Part shown: positions 44,066 to 56,105 of the stretch, one piece after another | How positions within the stretch are numbered: position 1 is the stretch's first letter | Layout: the number at the start of each line of letters is the position of its first letter | Origin: Gigaspora margarita | Taxonomy: Eukaryota > Glomeromycota > Glomeromycetes > Diversisporales > Gigasporaceae | Assembly: GCA_009809945.1 (NCBI GenBank) | Contig: WTPW01000333.1 | Coordinates: forward strand, 85,635 to 149,634 | Reading direction: 5' to 3' | Length of the DNA stretch: 64,000 nt | Position numbers and translations under genes: made by a program | Notes under the pieces: model-generated | Databases searched by the model: none | Seen by the model: the letters and a program-made list of their open reading frames with translations, nothing else | What the model was told of the DNA's origin: nothing

Positions 44066-46167
44066 AATCGAGTCAATTCACAAAGTACCAACTATTCATC
44101 ATTATCCTTTAAATACACTAATTATTTCATCCTTCACATGCACTGACCATACTATTACACTAAATCATAAGATTTTATAAAATTTTATTAATAAAATTCT
44201 ATTACACACTTTAACTCTCTATATATCTGATATCTAATTATCACTCTTATTCTGCTACTTTCTTATCTCCTCCTAATCTTTCTATATCAACTTTCAAATT
44301 TTGCTACTTTTTTCAATTTTTTTTTCCTTAAATAATTTTTTACTTTCGCACTATTTTATAACCCCCTGCATTAACCTGACGCTTTAACTTGTTATACTTT
44401 GTAAAAGTTACAAATTTTTATAAATGGCAAATTCTAGTTTTTACTTGTATATTAGATTTTGACTGATTTGATTGGTTAATGATAACGTTCATTGTTTACA
44501 TTTATTAACCAATCAAATCGAATGTCCACTATGCCGTTTTCAAGAAGCTCCTTCAAAGTGATGGTGATCGCAAAAATTTATAGTGCGAAATGCTTGTTTG
44601 TCAGATCCAGGTCTTGACTTAAATGAATAATTTTTTTTGGCCAATTAGATTATTCTATAATCCATTGAGGGCGGCGATTGAGAACAGCTTTAATGAACCA
44701 ATTTATCAGCCAGGACAAACTGTCAGATTATGACCTTATTTATGACTTAGATTAGATGATACATACGTTAATCTGTGGACTACAAAATAAATTTATAAAG
44801 TTTGAATTTAGATAACACTATAAAAAAAGAAAATGTCAATGGAAAATGGGATTTTTGACTTTTGAGTTTATAACTCAACGGGCTCAGCATCTGAAAAATT
44901 AGATTATAAATTGTATTGATAGTTTATCGATTGATCATATTTTTAAGGGGCTGCATTCGTTAAGTTATCAAAGGCACAAGCCCGTTATTTTGCTGTAGCA
45001 CACGCATATTTTATGAATGTATAAGTGAGACTATAAAATTCTTTAAAACGGACAGGCTCACATTACAGCTTTAATCATATAGATTTTATATCTATCCGTT
45101 TATCTATAGCAACCAAATATTTTTATTGGTGCATTTTGCATAGTTGATTCTTATAAATTCAAGAAACTGAAATGTGTTATTTTAATTTCCACGATCAACG
45201 AATAACCTATATAGCTTTAATTACCTATGTATAAAGACAGAAAAAAAAACATCTATCCTTTAAAGATCTAGAATTTTTCTAAAAAAAAATTTGTATTTAT
45301 AGAGTTTTGAAGCGTAGTTAACTAATATAAATTAAATAGCTTGTATATTGGTATTAAAATTTGGATTATCGATTTCTAGATTATATGTGGTGTATTGTGG
45401 ACACACTAAGATTGTTCTCAAATGCATCATTTAACGGATCTGATGCAAAATTTTAATTAGCCAGAATTTTATTAAACTAACTGAATGGATTGCCATTTGA
45501 TGAATAAAATCTGGAGTTTTTTTCTCATAGAATTGCTCAGATTGGCTAAAATTGAGAATCTGCATTTCGCACAATGAATCTATCAGTTAGCCGCAACAAT
45601 TTGTGCAATATCTTGATCACAGGCTAAATCACATAGCTTGCGATCACCTAAGTTAAAAGGACTGTAATATTTGCCAGCTCCTTATTCACAAATTAGGTTA
45701 ATATAAACAAAATACAGTGTAATATAAATATTCGCAAGATTGAATAACTTATTGATTAAATAAGTAGATAATGCGAAATTAAACTACTGTATAATAGTTT
45801 CAAAATCAAAGCATTGAGTAGCCTATTCAGATAAAATAATGATAAATTTTTTTTACAAAAATTATATTTTAATAAAGCTTCATTTCATAAAACGTGAATT
45901 ACAACCACAATTTTAAACCTTCTACTTGCCTCCAAATATGTTAATTTTGAAGTTCTAATAGTAAATCCACGAACTTGTATTTATTTTAAATAATTGATTA
46001 ATAAACAATCTTTATATGTGCCCTGCATTCAACTTAAAGTATGCTAATTCAAACAATAATAGAAATATTTGAAATATTTATTTGACTGCATATAAATGCA
46101 AAATTAAGATGCAGTATAAAAATACAGTAGAAAATTTATAATTGTATACGTAGTGTATGATACACAG
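44066..46167. other. Non-coding stretch left of the gypsy element
   Basis: No gene is supported. A short palindrome (GATTTGATTGGTTAAT paired with ATTAACCAATCAAATC) lies at 44445-44512. The remainder is AT-rich unique-looking sequence. Confidence 0.45.
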
Positions 46168-47276
46168 TGTTACTATCGGTTGGGAGATATCATACCCGCC
46201 GGTTAAAGCTACTCGCTAGTAAGGGAGGTTTTTAATTAGATTTGAGGGAAGGACGAAAGAATTCAGATTGAGAATTCTGAAGGAGGCGAGGTATTTTGGC
46301 GTGAAAGGAATTGAATCGTGCGTAGTATAGTTTAAGGGATATGTGGGGTTATAATTAGAATAATGGTTGAGGTACAGAATCGGTCAACAATTGGTATAAG
46401 AAATCAAACAATGTATCAGTCAATGAAATCAGTTCACACAAATCAGAGATTTATCGAAATAATTAATCAGTCAATAAACAAAAAAAATGAAATAAACAAA
46501 AACGGCAGCGTAATACTACTATTAGAGTTGAGACTTCAATAATACAAAATGTACATATAAGTTGCCTTTGGTTTTGAAATGCCTACTAATTTATATAGGG
46601 TCAAGGTTTTTATTAAACAAACAATTAGATCAAAGTCTGAAGTCTTTATTGAAGGCAGAATTCAGGCCTTTAAATACATGTCTTCATCTATATAAATTAA
46701 TTACAATACTCTACTCTAGGGTAACTTTTATTCATACTCAGCATATTTTCAGAATCATTCAATTCTTTTCAACACCAATCCCTTAATTAATTATATTAGT
46801 CATCAATACCTGATACTCCTTTGCCTTATTTAAGAGTTCCATCCATGAAAGAGAATTTTGAAACATATCAGCAGATTCCTGAAAATGCTTGAATGCCTTG
46901 AAGGCATCCAAGATAAGCTAAATAATCCAATTTCACCATAAGGTACATACTAAAGACTTCTTATTCAACTGTGTTGGTGTAAACGGAGGCTGGGTTGTCA
47001 TAGTCAATCCATTTTCTGATTGATAATTATATCTATAAGAGACTTCAATCCAATCTTTAGTATAATGTCCCAATATAGTAATAAGAATAATATATATACA
47101 TATAATGTAATAGGAAATAAAAGATATATGTATACAACAAGTAAAGAAATAGTAAGGAATTTTCATATGTCAATTGATCATTGATGAGTTCAGGGCAATC
47201 AATTTAAATTAATTACTTGGGTTTCAGTTTAAGGTTTATTTTTAAGACAAAAATGACTATCTAATACCAGGGTACA
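46168..47276 (-). repeat. 3' LTR of the gypsy element (1109 bp)
   Basis: On the plus strand it begins TGTTACTATCGGTTGGGAGA and ends CCAGGGTACA. A solo copy of the same LTR lies at 54956-56105. Just inside, at 47277-47288, TACTCCCCTGCT is the complement of a polypurine tract (AGCAGGGGAGTA), as expected next to a 3' LTR. On the minus strand a TATATAAATTAGTAGGC word at about 46600 and an AATAAAGAC word at about 46665 are possible promoter and poly(A) signals. Confidence 0.82.
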
Positions 47277-47879
47277 TACTCCCCTGCTTAATTATCAAGC
47301 TCCTGCAAGATTAAAAGATCTGGGTACCATCAATATTATCAATGCAGGGATGGTATAATTTCAGATAATTTTATGATACTTCTGTTTCAACACCTTGCCA
47401 TCTATTATACAGAGTTTATAAACTCTATTACTAAGGACATTGTAAATATAATAAGGTCTTCTCATTTATTACTCAACTTTTACTTATAGTTCCTCTAATG
47501 AGAACTGATACAGAAGTATTTGATAACCAATAGAGTAACTTTTGAGGTGATATTTTTTATTATGTCATTTTTTCTGCTAGATCTGGGCCTTGCTTGTCCT
47601 TTCTTGGATTTTTCATCAAGCTTTTAGCAGATTTTCCAACAAAACAGTAGTTTTTTTAAAGGTATTGGCCTGTAATTCTTCTTTAATAGAAGGCAAAAGG
47701 GTCTTTAATTTGACTACTACTTTTGCAATACTGCATCCCTTCTTTATAAAAAAAGAAAGGTTCATGATGGGTTATAGCATGCTTGGTGGTATGATATGCA
47801 AAGAGAGTGGATAAAAGAAACTAATTCTAGTCCTCATGAAATTTTATTGTGCATTTGAATAAAACTTTGCACAATGTTT

Positions 47880-48118
47880 AGTTAAACTACTTGACCAGCT
47901 GTTAATCTAGAGTTATAGATGGTAGAATACATATGTTTAACTTGGAGCTGACTGCACAGCCTTGACCAATTGGTTGGCAAAATGTTTTCTCTGGCTAGAT
48001 AAAGCTCTTTGGGACTGCAATGTTGAAAATAATATCTTCTATAAGGAAGGTTGCTACTACTAAAGCAGTGGCTTCAAATAAGGCAGTGCTTCTGGCCACT
48101 TAGTAAGATACTCAGTAA
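47880..48118 (-). pseudogene. Gypsy integrase core fragment
   Basis: The minus strand reads TEYLTKWPEALPY at about 48075-48113, then a segment with FANQLVKAV near 47950-47990, which correspond to the DYxTKWPEA and later core motifs of gypsy integrases. Several stops interrupt it. A MITE (48119-48387) sits directly at its N-terminal side. Confidence 0.8.
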
Positions 48119-48387
48119 AGTGTTGTCACAGGACAGCTTTGAACAATGATTTGGACAATTTTGGACAATTTTGAACAATTAAATAAAGTAAAATTACTTA
48201 AAATTTTATTAAGATAACCTTTTTTAATTTTAACTAGAATGTGCTCAGCACCTAAAAAAATATATAGTTATATATTTTTAAATAGATTTATTAATTATTA
48301 AAGCCTGAACAAGCTTTGGACAATCTTGACAATTTTGAATATAAACAAGCCAAAAAAGGTTGTGAACAGCCAAAAAGTACAATACTG
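48119..48387. mobile_element. hAT-like MITE family A, copy 1 (269 bp)
   Basis: The ends are AGTGTTGTCACAGG on the left and CAGTATTGTAC read inwards on the right. The flanks are CTCAGTAA (48111-48118) and CTCAGTGA (48388-48395), an 8-bp duplication with one change; the first C of the element seems lost. The interior matches copy 2 at 52416-52694, with GGACAGCTTTG and repeated TTTTGGACAATTTTG. Confidence 0.75.
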
Positions 48388-48791
48388 CTCAGTGACAATA
48401 ACTATGTACTTTTTTTCTGGTCTTAATAATAGCCAGTGATCTGATGATATTGATTTTAACTTGATCAAAGAGTAGACTAATTTTGATCAAATAAAGGGGT
48501 TTACATGTTTGGGCCTTTCTTTTCTCTAACATGTACTACAAACTTTACATAATTCTTAACATCTTCATCTATATTAGCCAAAAGAATCTCTAAGATATTC
48601 ACTAAAGAGTAGAATAAAAATTGAAATGCCTGAACAGAGAGTCCGAGTGCATACTAAAAAGAATAGTTGCAATCTCATGGGCAACAAAACTCAAAAAAGA
48701 CAATGAGGTGGTTGACAAGCTTTTTTAAATAGTAAATTGTTATTATGAGTATAATTCTTATTTGTATCTTCAATTGCTTTTGCTAGTTAGT

Positions 48792-48972
48792 AGGACCCTG
48801 AAATATACATAGATAGGTCAGATATTAGATTGCTTATTTTTTGGGGGTTTTATACAAATCTTTTCTATTTTTGGTAATTTATTTGCTTATTTTTGAGGTT
48901 TTTTCTGCAAATCTTTCTATTTTTAGTAATTTTATAATTAACTTGACCAATCTATGTATATTTTGGGGTTCT
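48792..48972. mobile_element. hAT-like MITE family B, copy 1 (181 bp), perfect target duplication
   Basis: The ends are AGGACCCTGAAATATACATA on the left and AGAACCCCAAAATATACATA read inwards on the right. TAGTTAGT lies directly before (48784-48791) and after (48973-48980). The inside is a palindrome of gcttatttttg and tttctatttttagtaatttt words. Confidence 0.82.
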
Positions 48973-49199
48973 TAGTTAGTGTTTAGAATTGTAGAGTTAC
49001 TAAGTTATTTGAAATAGAGTTATAAAGGTTGGATCCATTGTACCAATAATGATTAATAATAATTGATTTTTGATAATTATATATTAAGTAATAGAAAAAT
49101 TCAGAATTTATATTGAAGCGTGATTATAATATATTGACAGATATGGGAAGTAAATCAATTAGTCAAAAGTAGATTAGTTCAGATAGTGAGTTAGTTGGT

Positions 49200-49660
49200 T
49201 CAATGATTCGAGAAAGAGAATCATCATTGGTATAATGTCTTCTAGCATAGTGTTTAATAACAAAATTGTATTCCTGCAATTCCAGAATCCAACATGCAAT
49301 ATGCCTGTAAGGAAGTTTTCAATTAATCAAAAATTTGAGAGCAGAATAGTCCGTTACCAGAGTAAATTGGACCCTATGAAGGTACTGTTAGAAATAAGTA
49401 AGCCCAAATAATGGCTAAATACTCTTGTTCTGTTACTGAGTAATTTTTTCTGCTACTATTAAAGTTCTACTTGCATAGGAAATTACTCTCTCCTTTTTTG
49501 TTCATCTTTTTGAAAAAGTATAGTGCCAATAGCCACTTCCAAAGTGTCAGTGAAAAGAAGAAATTTCTTGAAAAATTTGGGTAGACCAAAATTGGGATAG
49601 AAACAAGGTTTTTCTTCAAGGTGAAGAAAGCAATCTATTGGTCTGAGATCCAAATATATT
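49200..49660 (-). pseudogene. Gypsy RNase H domain remnant
   Basis: The minus strand reads APILVYPNF-like and FFKKMNKKGE-like segments around 49500-49620. It then reads TLVTDYSALKFLIN at about 49340-49375, corresponding to the VxTDHxALxxL motif, and WILELQEYNF at about 49280-49310. One in-frame stop follows FLIN. This is a dead copy. Confidence 0.82.
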
Positions 49661-49700
49661 TCAAATTTTTCTTCAAAAAAAGGTTCAAAAGGGCTGCTAC

Positions 49701-50182
49701 AGAACCCTAAGCAATCTATAAACAGCTAACAATTTTAAAAAATTGTTATATATTTCTAAAAATAGAAAAATCTACAAAAAAAACAGTCAAAAATAAGCAT
49801 TAATATTACTAAATATAGGTGTTGTTTAAAGCGTTGTGCAATTACGTGATATAAGGCCAATCAAATTGTTTGTTTTGATCGACACGGATCAGCCTGAAGA
49901 AGAAAAAAAGAAGAAAAAAAGCGAGAAAATGAAGAATACAAGAAAACTAATGCCTAAACCTATATTGATGCACTAATAAAAAATGTCGGGAAGATGATTT
50001 TACCTATGAAACATGCCCTAACTCTAACCCCGAACTAACCCTTACCCTAACTTTAACTAAATAGTCAAAAACATATGATGCACAATGCTTTAAATGTTCC
50101 CTAAATATAGAAAAGATCTACAAAAATAGTTAAAAATAAGCAAAAGCAAATTGTTACTCATCTATATATATCTCAGGGTCCT
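49701..50182. mobile_element. hAT-like MITE family B, copy 2, itself interrupted; perfect target duplication
   Basis: The ends are AGAACCCTAAGCAATCTATA on the left and AGGACCCTGAGATATATATA read inwards on the right. GCTGCTAC lies directly before (49693-49700) and after (50183-50190). The inside shares tttctaaaaatagaaaaatct and aaaaataagca words with copy 1. A second element (49818-50100) sits within it. Confidence 0.82.
49818..50100. mobile_element. MULE-like MITE nested inside family B copy 2 (283 bp)
   Basis: The terminal inverted repeats begin GGTGTTGTTTAAAGCGTTGT on the left and GGAACATTTAAAGCATTGTG read inwards on the right. CTAAATATA is duplicated exactly at 49809-49817 and 50101-50109. 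A 9-bp duplication is the Mutator/MULE hallmark. The interior matches the 33.13-kb element in inverted order (GATCGACACGGATCAGCC, TGTCGGGAAGATGATTTTAC). Confidence 0.82.
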
Positions 50183-50229
50183 GCTGCTACCATTGAAAAA
50201 TTGAGTATAAACCTTCTATAGTATGAGAC

Positions 50230-50900
50230 CAAGCTAAGAAATTCCCAAAGGTGTCAAAGGTTAGCTAGCAAGAAAAAATTATAAACTGCTTCTACTTTCT
50301 TAGGATTAGTGGAGATGTCTTCTGAGCTAACAATGTATTTGAGGAATCTAAGTTCCTTACACTTAACCAGGTTTAGTTTTAACCCAGCCTCTCTTAATCA
50401 TTGAAAAACTTCTCTCAAGTATTGAATATGCTTATTATAAGTTGAGAGAAAATGTTAATATCATTAAGATATATAATAATGAATTTCTTGTTAATACACT
50501 AAAAAATTTCATCTATCAGTTACTAGAACATGCCTAGAACATTTGTCAAGCTAAAAGGCATTACATTAAATTTGAAGGTCCCCAAATAGCAAATAAAGGC
50601 TATCTTTTTTTTGTCCTTAGGGTCTATATTTATTTGCTAGTACCCACTGGCTAAATTTAAAAAAGCATACTAAAAAGATTGCTTTGGAGTATCAAGAAGG
50701 TTATTGATGATAGATAGAGAGTAATTGTCCTTCTTAGTTACTGTATTGAGCTTTCTGTAGTCATTACAAAACTGAATTTTATCTTTTTATTTAACCAGCA
50801 CAATGGGCAAAGACCAAGGACTAAAAGAGGGTAAAATAATATCAGCCTTCAGCATATCATCAATCTTATTTTCTAAAAAATCTTTTTCTATTAGTGAGCT
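50230..50900 (-). pseudogene. Gypsy reverse transcriptase remnant
   Basis: The minus strand reads ILPSFSPWSLPIVLVK at about 50800-50840, then FCNDYRKLNTVTKKDNYS at about 50715-50770. The catalytic box region reads FIIIYLNDINIFS near 50450-50490, where the YxDD box has become YLND. Frameshifts and stops occur between these blocks. The loss of the first catalytic Asp would by itself disable the enzyme. Confidence 0.87.
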
Positions 50901-52415
50901 CCAATAAGCTTTTTGTTTAACTAGGATTGCATTTTTAGTAAAAATATGATAGGTGACCAAATCAGTCTTTTCAAGGTCCTATGATATTAGACAAAATATC
51001 TCAGTGCTCAAAAAGTAATTTATTTACACCATTAAGTGCTTCCCCATCAAGGGTCTGATATCCAATTTAGCAATTGAATTAGTAAGTTTATTAAAAAAAT
51101 TTATAACATTTGTTCTCATCAAAATTAGAAATTCAATTATTATTACTCTTCTAATCTTCTTTATTGCTATCTAGGTTCTACCATACTTCATGAGCACCTT
51201 AGCCTTTGAACACAATATTATACAAGGAAATAGCAAAGTCTTCATCTAAATTATTATAATAATCAGATAGAAGATTGAAGAGATCAATTGGTGTAATTTT
51301 ACTAGGAGAAAATTATTCATTGCTCAAAATTAGAGGTTCATAAAAATATAAAATATTTTCTTTTCCTAAAAAACTATATATTTGTTCTTCCAATTCTTTT
51401 TTCTTGAATTTGCTTCCATCCTCTTCTTTTTCTAATTCTGCTTCTTCTCCATTTTCATTTTCTTCTTCTCGAATCTCTGTTCTTGTCTAGTGGTCTTCTT
51501 GAATCAGATTATATTGTATTTTTAGCAAAATTCAACTAGAACAATAATTTTTTTTTCTTTCCTCTACAAAACCATTTCAGAAGCATTATAATCTATTTTC
51601 ATATAAACCTTGAATAATCAATCATTCTCTACTATAGTCTGATAAGACAGTGCATTTATAACAACAACATCAATCAGAATTTTTACTCCTTTTATGAAAA
51701 TAAAAATTGTAAATTTTCCTGATAGCTTGCCTACTTTGACTGTGAACATTGACCATATTAACTATGGAGGGTCTTTTGATCTTAATACCCAACTTACTCA
51801 ATAAATGGTAGAAAACAATACTATCAACTATAAATAGAATAATTTTATTATAGACAACTGCATCACAGTACAAAGCTATAGAAATAGGAGTGGGTTGAAG
51901 ATTGACAAAGTTCAGAACTTCCTATTAATAGTAGCTTTCTTCTGAACCTTTGAACCAATTGTGTATATATTGCAGGGACTAACCAGAGTAATTGTCCGAA
52001 GTTGATATTGGCCAGTTGTCTCAGATATTAGTCACAATAGAATAAAGAGGCACAAGGGCTAATATCTGTAAAGGATCATCGAGAACTTTCTTTTTTATAC
52101 CACTGAAGGCCAGTCAATTTTATTTTAGGGCAGAGAATTTTTTACAGTCTCTATTTGATGTACAGTATCCTCTTTCTGTTCTTCTTGAGCTAAACCTTTG
52201 TAGTTCGATGCTTTTAAGCCAGGTAGTTTGAATAGAACATTCAGCTTCCTCTTCTGCTATAAACATTCAATCACTCTTATAGAGGTTCAAAAAGTGTGAT
52301 CATTATTTGATGCAGCTCCTCTATTATTAGTTCTATTATTGTTATTAGTAGATATTGAAGGGTTGGAGTGTTGTTAATTGTTTTGATTGATAGGAACCAT
52401 GTTGATACTAGAAGC
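50901..52415 (-). pseudogene. Gypsy region between gag and RT (protease-like part), decayed
   Basis: The minus strand has an acidic Glu/Lys-rich tract at about 51360-51480 and broken open stretches on either side. This is where gypsy elements carry protease and the spacer before RT. I could not see an intact DTGA-type protease motif. Confidence 0.45.
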
Positions 52416-52694
52416 CAGTGTTGTTACAGGACAGCTTTGGACAATGATTTGAACAATTTTGAACAATTTTGAACAATTAATTAAAGTAAACTTACTTAAA
52501 ATTTTATTATAATAACCTATTTTAATTTTAACTGGAATGTGTTCAGCACCTAAAAAAATATATAGTTAATATTTTTTAGATAAATTCATTAATTTATTAA
52601 AACTAGACAAGCTTTGAACATTATTGGATGTTTGGACAATTTTGGACATGGACAAGCAAACAAAGGCTATGGACAGCCAAAACATACAACACTG
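52416..52694. mobile_element. hAT-like MITE family A, copy 2 (279 bp)
   Basis: The ends are CAGTGTTGTTACAGGACAGC on the left and CAGTGTTGTATGTTTTGGCT read inwards on the right. The flanks CTAGAAGC (52408-52415) and CTAGTAGC (52695-52702) form an 8-bp duplication with one difference. The interior aligns along its whole length with copy 1. Confidence 0.78.
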
Positions 52695-52702
52695 CTAGTA
52701 GC

Positions 52703-54240
52703 TATGGCTCTGGAATTATTAGTTGGGCAGGTTGAGAACAGTTTTGAGCATAATGTCTGGCCTGCCCATATCAATAACAAGAGTATTGTGGCTGTAAGTT
52801 CTAACTACAGTGGGGCTATTTTTTACTTTCCTTAAATTGGGCTGCTATAGTAGTAAATGCTTCTTCAAGCTTGGCAATAGCTTCTTCAGTTTTAAAGAGG
52901 TTTGGACTAAAAAGATAGTTGCTAGAAAGGAAGCTATAGAAGGAATAAAAACTGGTTGCTAAAGGGTATAAGCAGAAGTAGGCAGATAAGAGTTATAGTA
53001 ATAGAGATTTTGTTTGAAAGAATTTTTAAATGCCTTAGCATATTCATATGCAGCTATAAGTTAATTAGTCAAAAATGGACCAACCAAGATAAAAAGTTTA
53101 GAATAAAGTTCATTAATAAATATCAGTGTTTTTGCACTCTCAGGGTATTTAGTCTCAACATAGTAGAGCAACTCTTCAATAGCTATATAATAAAATCAAT
53201 ATTCTTGTTTCTTCTGGGTGTATTGGGCAAACTATTTACTTTTAAGAGCCAGGGTTTAAAAGTGAGCTATAAATAATAGTTGAAAATTTTGGACACGACT
53301 AAAATGATTATTCTATCAATTAATAGAAATCAATTGAGCTTGATTGGTAACCTACCAAGTAGCAGCATCACCCTTAAATTTAGACACTATCACTAGAATT
53401 TTTCTAGCATCCTGTATTTGGTTGGCTTCAAAAGCTTTTTCTATGTCTTATAACCATGAAATCCGTCCTGTTTTCTTGCTAAAAATTCAGAATAGGGAAT
53501 CAAATTAAGCTGCAATGCTGTCCCAGAATATTAATAGCAGGAATATTAATCTAAGGTGCTAGAGCAGCTTGCAACTAGATAACAAGGTTCCCAATTTGCT
53601 GCGAAAAGGGCCATAGGGTCAGATTGATCTTTGACAATTGGATTAGCAATAGGAATAAAAATCTAAGGCACATCAATATTATTATTATTATTATCATCTA
53701 GGTTGGCCATATAGTTATTGAGGTCATCATCATAATTGTTATAGTCCATTTCTGCTAGTTCATCTTTTTTGATTACTTCTTTAGGATTAGCAAGATATAT
53801 ATAAAAATCTATGAGTTTTTTGATAAACTATCAAGAACCTAGTTATAAGTATAGAAAATCTTTAGGGTTATTATATCTAAAACTAAAGATAAAACAAAAA
53901 AGGAGTTTATCAGAATTATTTTTAAGTTCAAGCTAAACAAGTCTTTTGAAATAGCACTGTGTATTGGAAGTACTGGGTAACAGTAAAAGAGACACTATAC
54001 TAAGCCCAAAAATTTTGAAACTATAAAGAATAATCTTCTGCAGAAAAAACCAAACTATACAAGTCTTATCATAATAATGCTTGACAAGATAATTAATGGC
54101 TTGTAGAGTCTTTTCAAAAAAATAATAGTGAAGGTTGTGATTGCTGATATTCCAGAAGTATTGTTTAAAATTGTTCATAAATATCCAAAATTTGATGAAA
54201 TCTGAAGTGCAGTGTAAAATTTTATACAACTAGCACTAAA
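52703..54240 (-). pseudogene. Gypsy gag region, decayed
   Basis: The minus strand reads DIEKAFEANQIQDARKILV and then VSKFKGDAATWW at about 53350-53450. This is the retrotransposon gag core (an aligned EF/EKA...A...DARK...LKGxAAxW pattern). Stops flank it. The segment just before the LTR remnant, 54221-54240, is where the primer-binding site should lie (minus strand TTTAGTGCTAGTTGTATAAA); I cannot name the tRNA. Confidence 0.75.
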
Positions 54241-54265
54241 TGTTACAATTAGTTGGGAGATATCA
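54241..54265 (-). repeat. Remnant of the gypsy 5' LTR
   Basis: TGTTACAATTAGTTGGGAGA followed by tatca matches the first 25 bases of the LTRs at 46168 and 54956. Beyond this the sequence no longer matches, so the LTR is truncated. Confidence 0.72.
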
Positions 54266-54477
54266 AATATTTTTTTAATTTATGTTCAAATCTACTAAGT
54301 TCATACAAGATTAATTTTTTATTTTGCATAGCAGAAATCAAAAAATTGGGTTAGCAATCATATTTCTTCTGTCAGTTCTATAAGACAAATTAAGAACTTT
54401 ATTATGATCAGTTGGAAGATCTTCATAAAATTGGGCCAGTTTAGTTTGATTGTAAACAAAGAGTGATTAAGGTTAAA
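54266..54477. other. Short unassigned stretch between gypsy remnant and TIR element
   Basis: AT-rich, no frame and no repeat recognised. It may be the site of a deletion that removed most of the 5' LTR. Confidence 0.35.
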
Positions 54478-54867
54478 TGGGTTGTGGTCTAGGAAAATCC
54501 CTCTGGAGAGTAGTTTCCATTTTTTTAAAAATAGTGATTAATTGTTTGTGAAACCTAAATTTTACCCCTGAATTTTTTGTTTATTTTTAGATATCAATTA
54601 CTGAATAAACAATATCATGTGATTATGAACCACTGATTGACCAATCTAATTTAATTGAGCTGTCAATCTTTGGTTGTAAATCTATTTTTAGAACACAAAC
54701 GTTAAAAAATTGGAATAACAACAAGTTAAAACATCTTAATAAAATATTATATCTACATAAGGTAGAAAATGAAATATGTATAGATATAAACTGGAACTTT
54801 AATTTGAAACAAAAATCTCAAAATTTTTAAAAAAGTGGCAGAGGGGGCTTTTCTAGACCACAACCCA
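54478..54867. mobile_element. TIR element, about 390 bp
   Basis: The ends are TGGGTTGTGGTCTAGGAAAA on the left and TGGGTTGTGGTCTAGAAAAG read inwards on the right, continuing as atccctct/ccccctct. There is no coding frame. Flanks are A-rich and give no clear target duplication. Confidence 0.68.
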
Positions 54868-54955
54868 AATGGTTTAATTGATGGTCTGCCAGTTAATTAG
54901 AGATCGATCTTAGTATTATGTGATGCAAATCAAATATGAAAATCACTATAGGTAG

Positions 54956-56105
54956 TGTTACTATCAGTTGGAAGATATCAGACCCACCGGTTAAAGCTAC
55001 TTGGATAGTAATTGAGGTTAAGGTAATTCAGATGGAGTGATATGGATATCGGCTTAAGGGATAGGACAAAAGAATTCTAAAGGAGGTGGAGTAGTTTGGG
55101 GCAAAAGAAATTGAATCAGTATAGTTGGTTTATAAAAATATATAAGGGGGTAATTAATGTATAGTATTCGATGTGCAGGATCAGTCAACAATCGGTATAA
55201 AATCAAACAATGTATTGGTCAATAAATCAAATATATTGTTTATCTAAATCAGCGATGTATCAATTTACTTATGGATATATCAGCAGCAATCTTAAAATAA
55301 ATTGTTCCAAGAATATACAAAAGAAATGGACTTAAACAAAAGCAGCAGCATAATACTAATAAACAAAGTTGAGAATTCAATAATACAGAAATGTATATAT
55401 AAGTTGCCTTCGGCTTTGAAATACCTACTAACTTATATAGGGTCAAGGTTTTATATTTAAACAAATGATCAAATCAAAGTCTGAAGTCTTTATTGAAGGC
55501 AGAACTCAAGCCTTTAAATACATGTTTTTGGGTACATAAATTAATTACAATACTCTACTTAAGAAAACTTTTATCCGCAATCATCTTATTTTTAGAATCA
55601 TTCGACTCTTTTTAACACCAATCCCTTCATTAGTTATATCAACTGCCAATACGCCCTTGCCTTTTTCAAAAGTTCCGTCTGTGAAAAAGAAATTTGAAAT
55701 GTTTCAGCAGATTTCTGAAAATATTTGAATGCCTCATGGGCATCAAGGATAAAAATAATCCAATGTCACTATGAGACACATACCGAAGACTTCTTATTCA
55801 AGCACATTGGTGTAAACAGAAGCCGGGTTGTAATAGTCGATCTATCTCCTAGTTGATAATTGTATCTATAAAAGACCTCGATCCAATCTTTAGTATAATG
55901 TCCCAATATAGTGTATAACAAAAAAGGAAATAACAGGGATATGTATATAGTAACAAATAAAGAAATAATAAAGAATATTCAGATACCAATTGGTCATCGA
56001 TCAAATCGATGATCAGGGTTTATGGTTTACGAGTTCAGAGTGATCGATGTAATTTAATAACGTGATGCTGATAGGGCTTTAGAAAAAATTTTCTTAAATG
56101 TAACA
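54956..56105 (-). repeat. Solo LTR of the gypsy family (1150 bp)
   Basis: It begins TGTTACTATCAGTTGGAAGA and ends ATGTAACA, so its ends are TGTTAC/GTAACA. It can be followed alongside the 46168-47276 LTR through most of its length. It lies inside the left arm of the foldback element. The inferred 4-bp target duplication is GCGG on the right (56106-56109) and GTAG on the left (54952-54955), the latter explained by CG to TA decay. No internal region is present. Confidence 0.8.

Larger units (their letters stand above)
46168..54265 (-). mobile_element. Decayed Ty3/gypsy LTR retrotransposon, minus strand
   Basis: On the minus strand the order is 5' LTR remnant (54241-54265), gag, an acidic/protease-like region, RT, RNase H, integrase, polypurine tract, 3' LTR (46168-47276). 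RT before integrase is the Ty3/gypsy order. All domains contain stops and frameshifts. At least five later insertions sit inside it (48119-48387, 48792-48972, 49701-50182 with 49818-50100 within it, 52416-52694). The 5' LTR keeps only its last 25 bp or so; the rest is lost or replaced. Confidence 0.88.

Noticed and set aside
54956-56105. Taking this LTR as the 5' LTR of the gypsy element at 46-54 kb
   Set aside because: Both of its flanks belong to one foldback element, and the true 5' LTR start is found at 54241, so it is a separate solo LTR.
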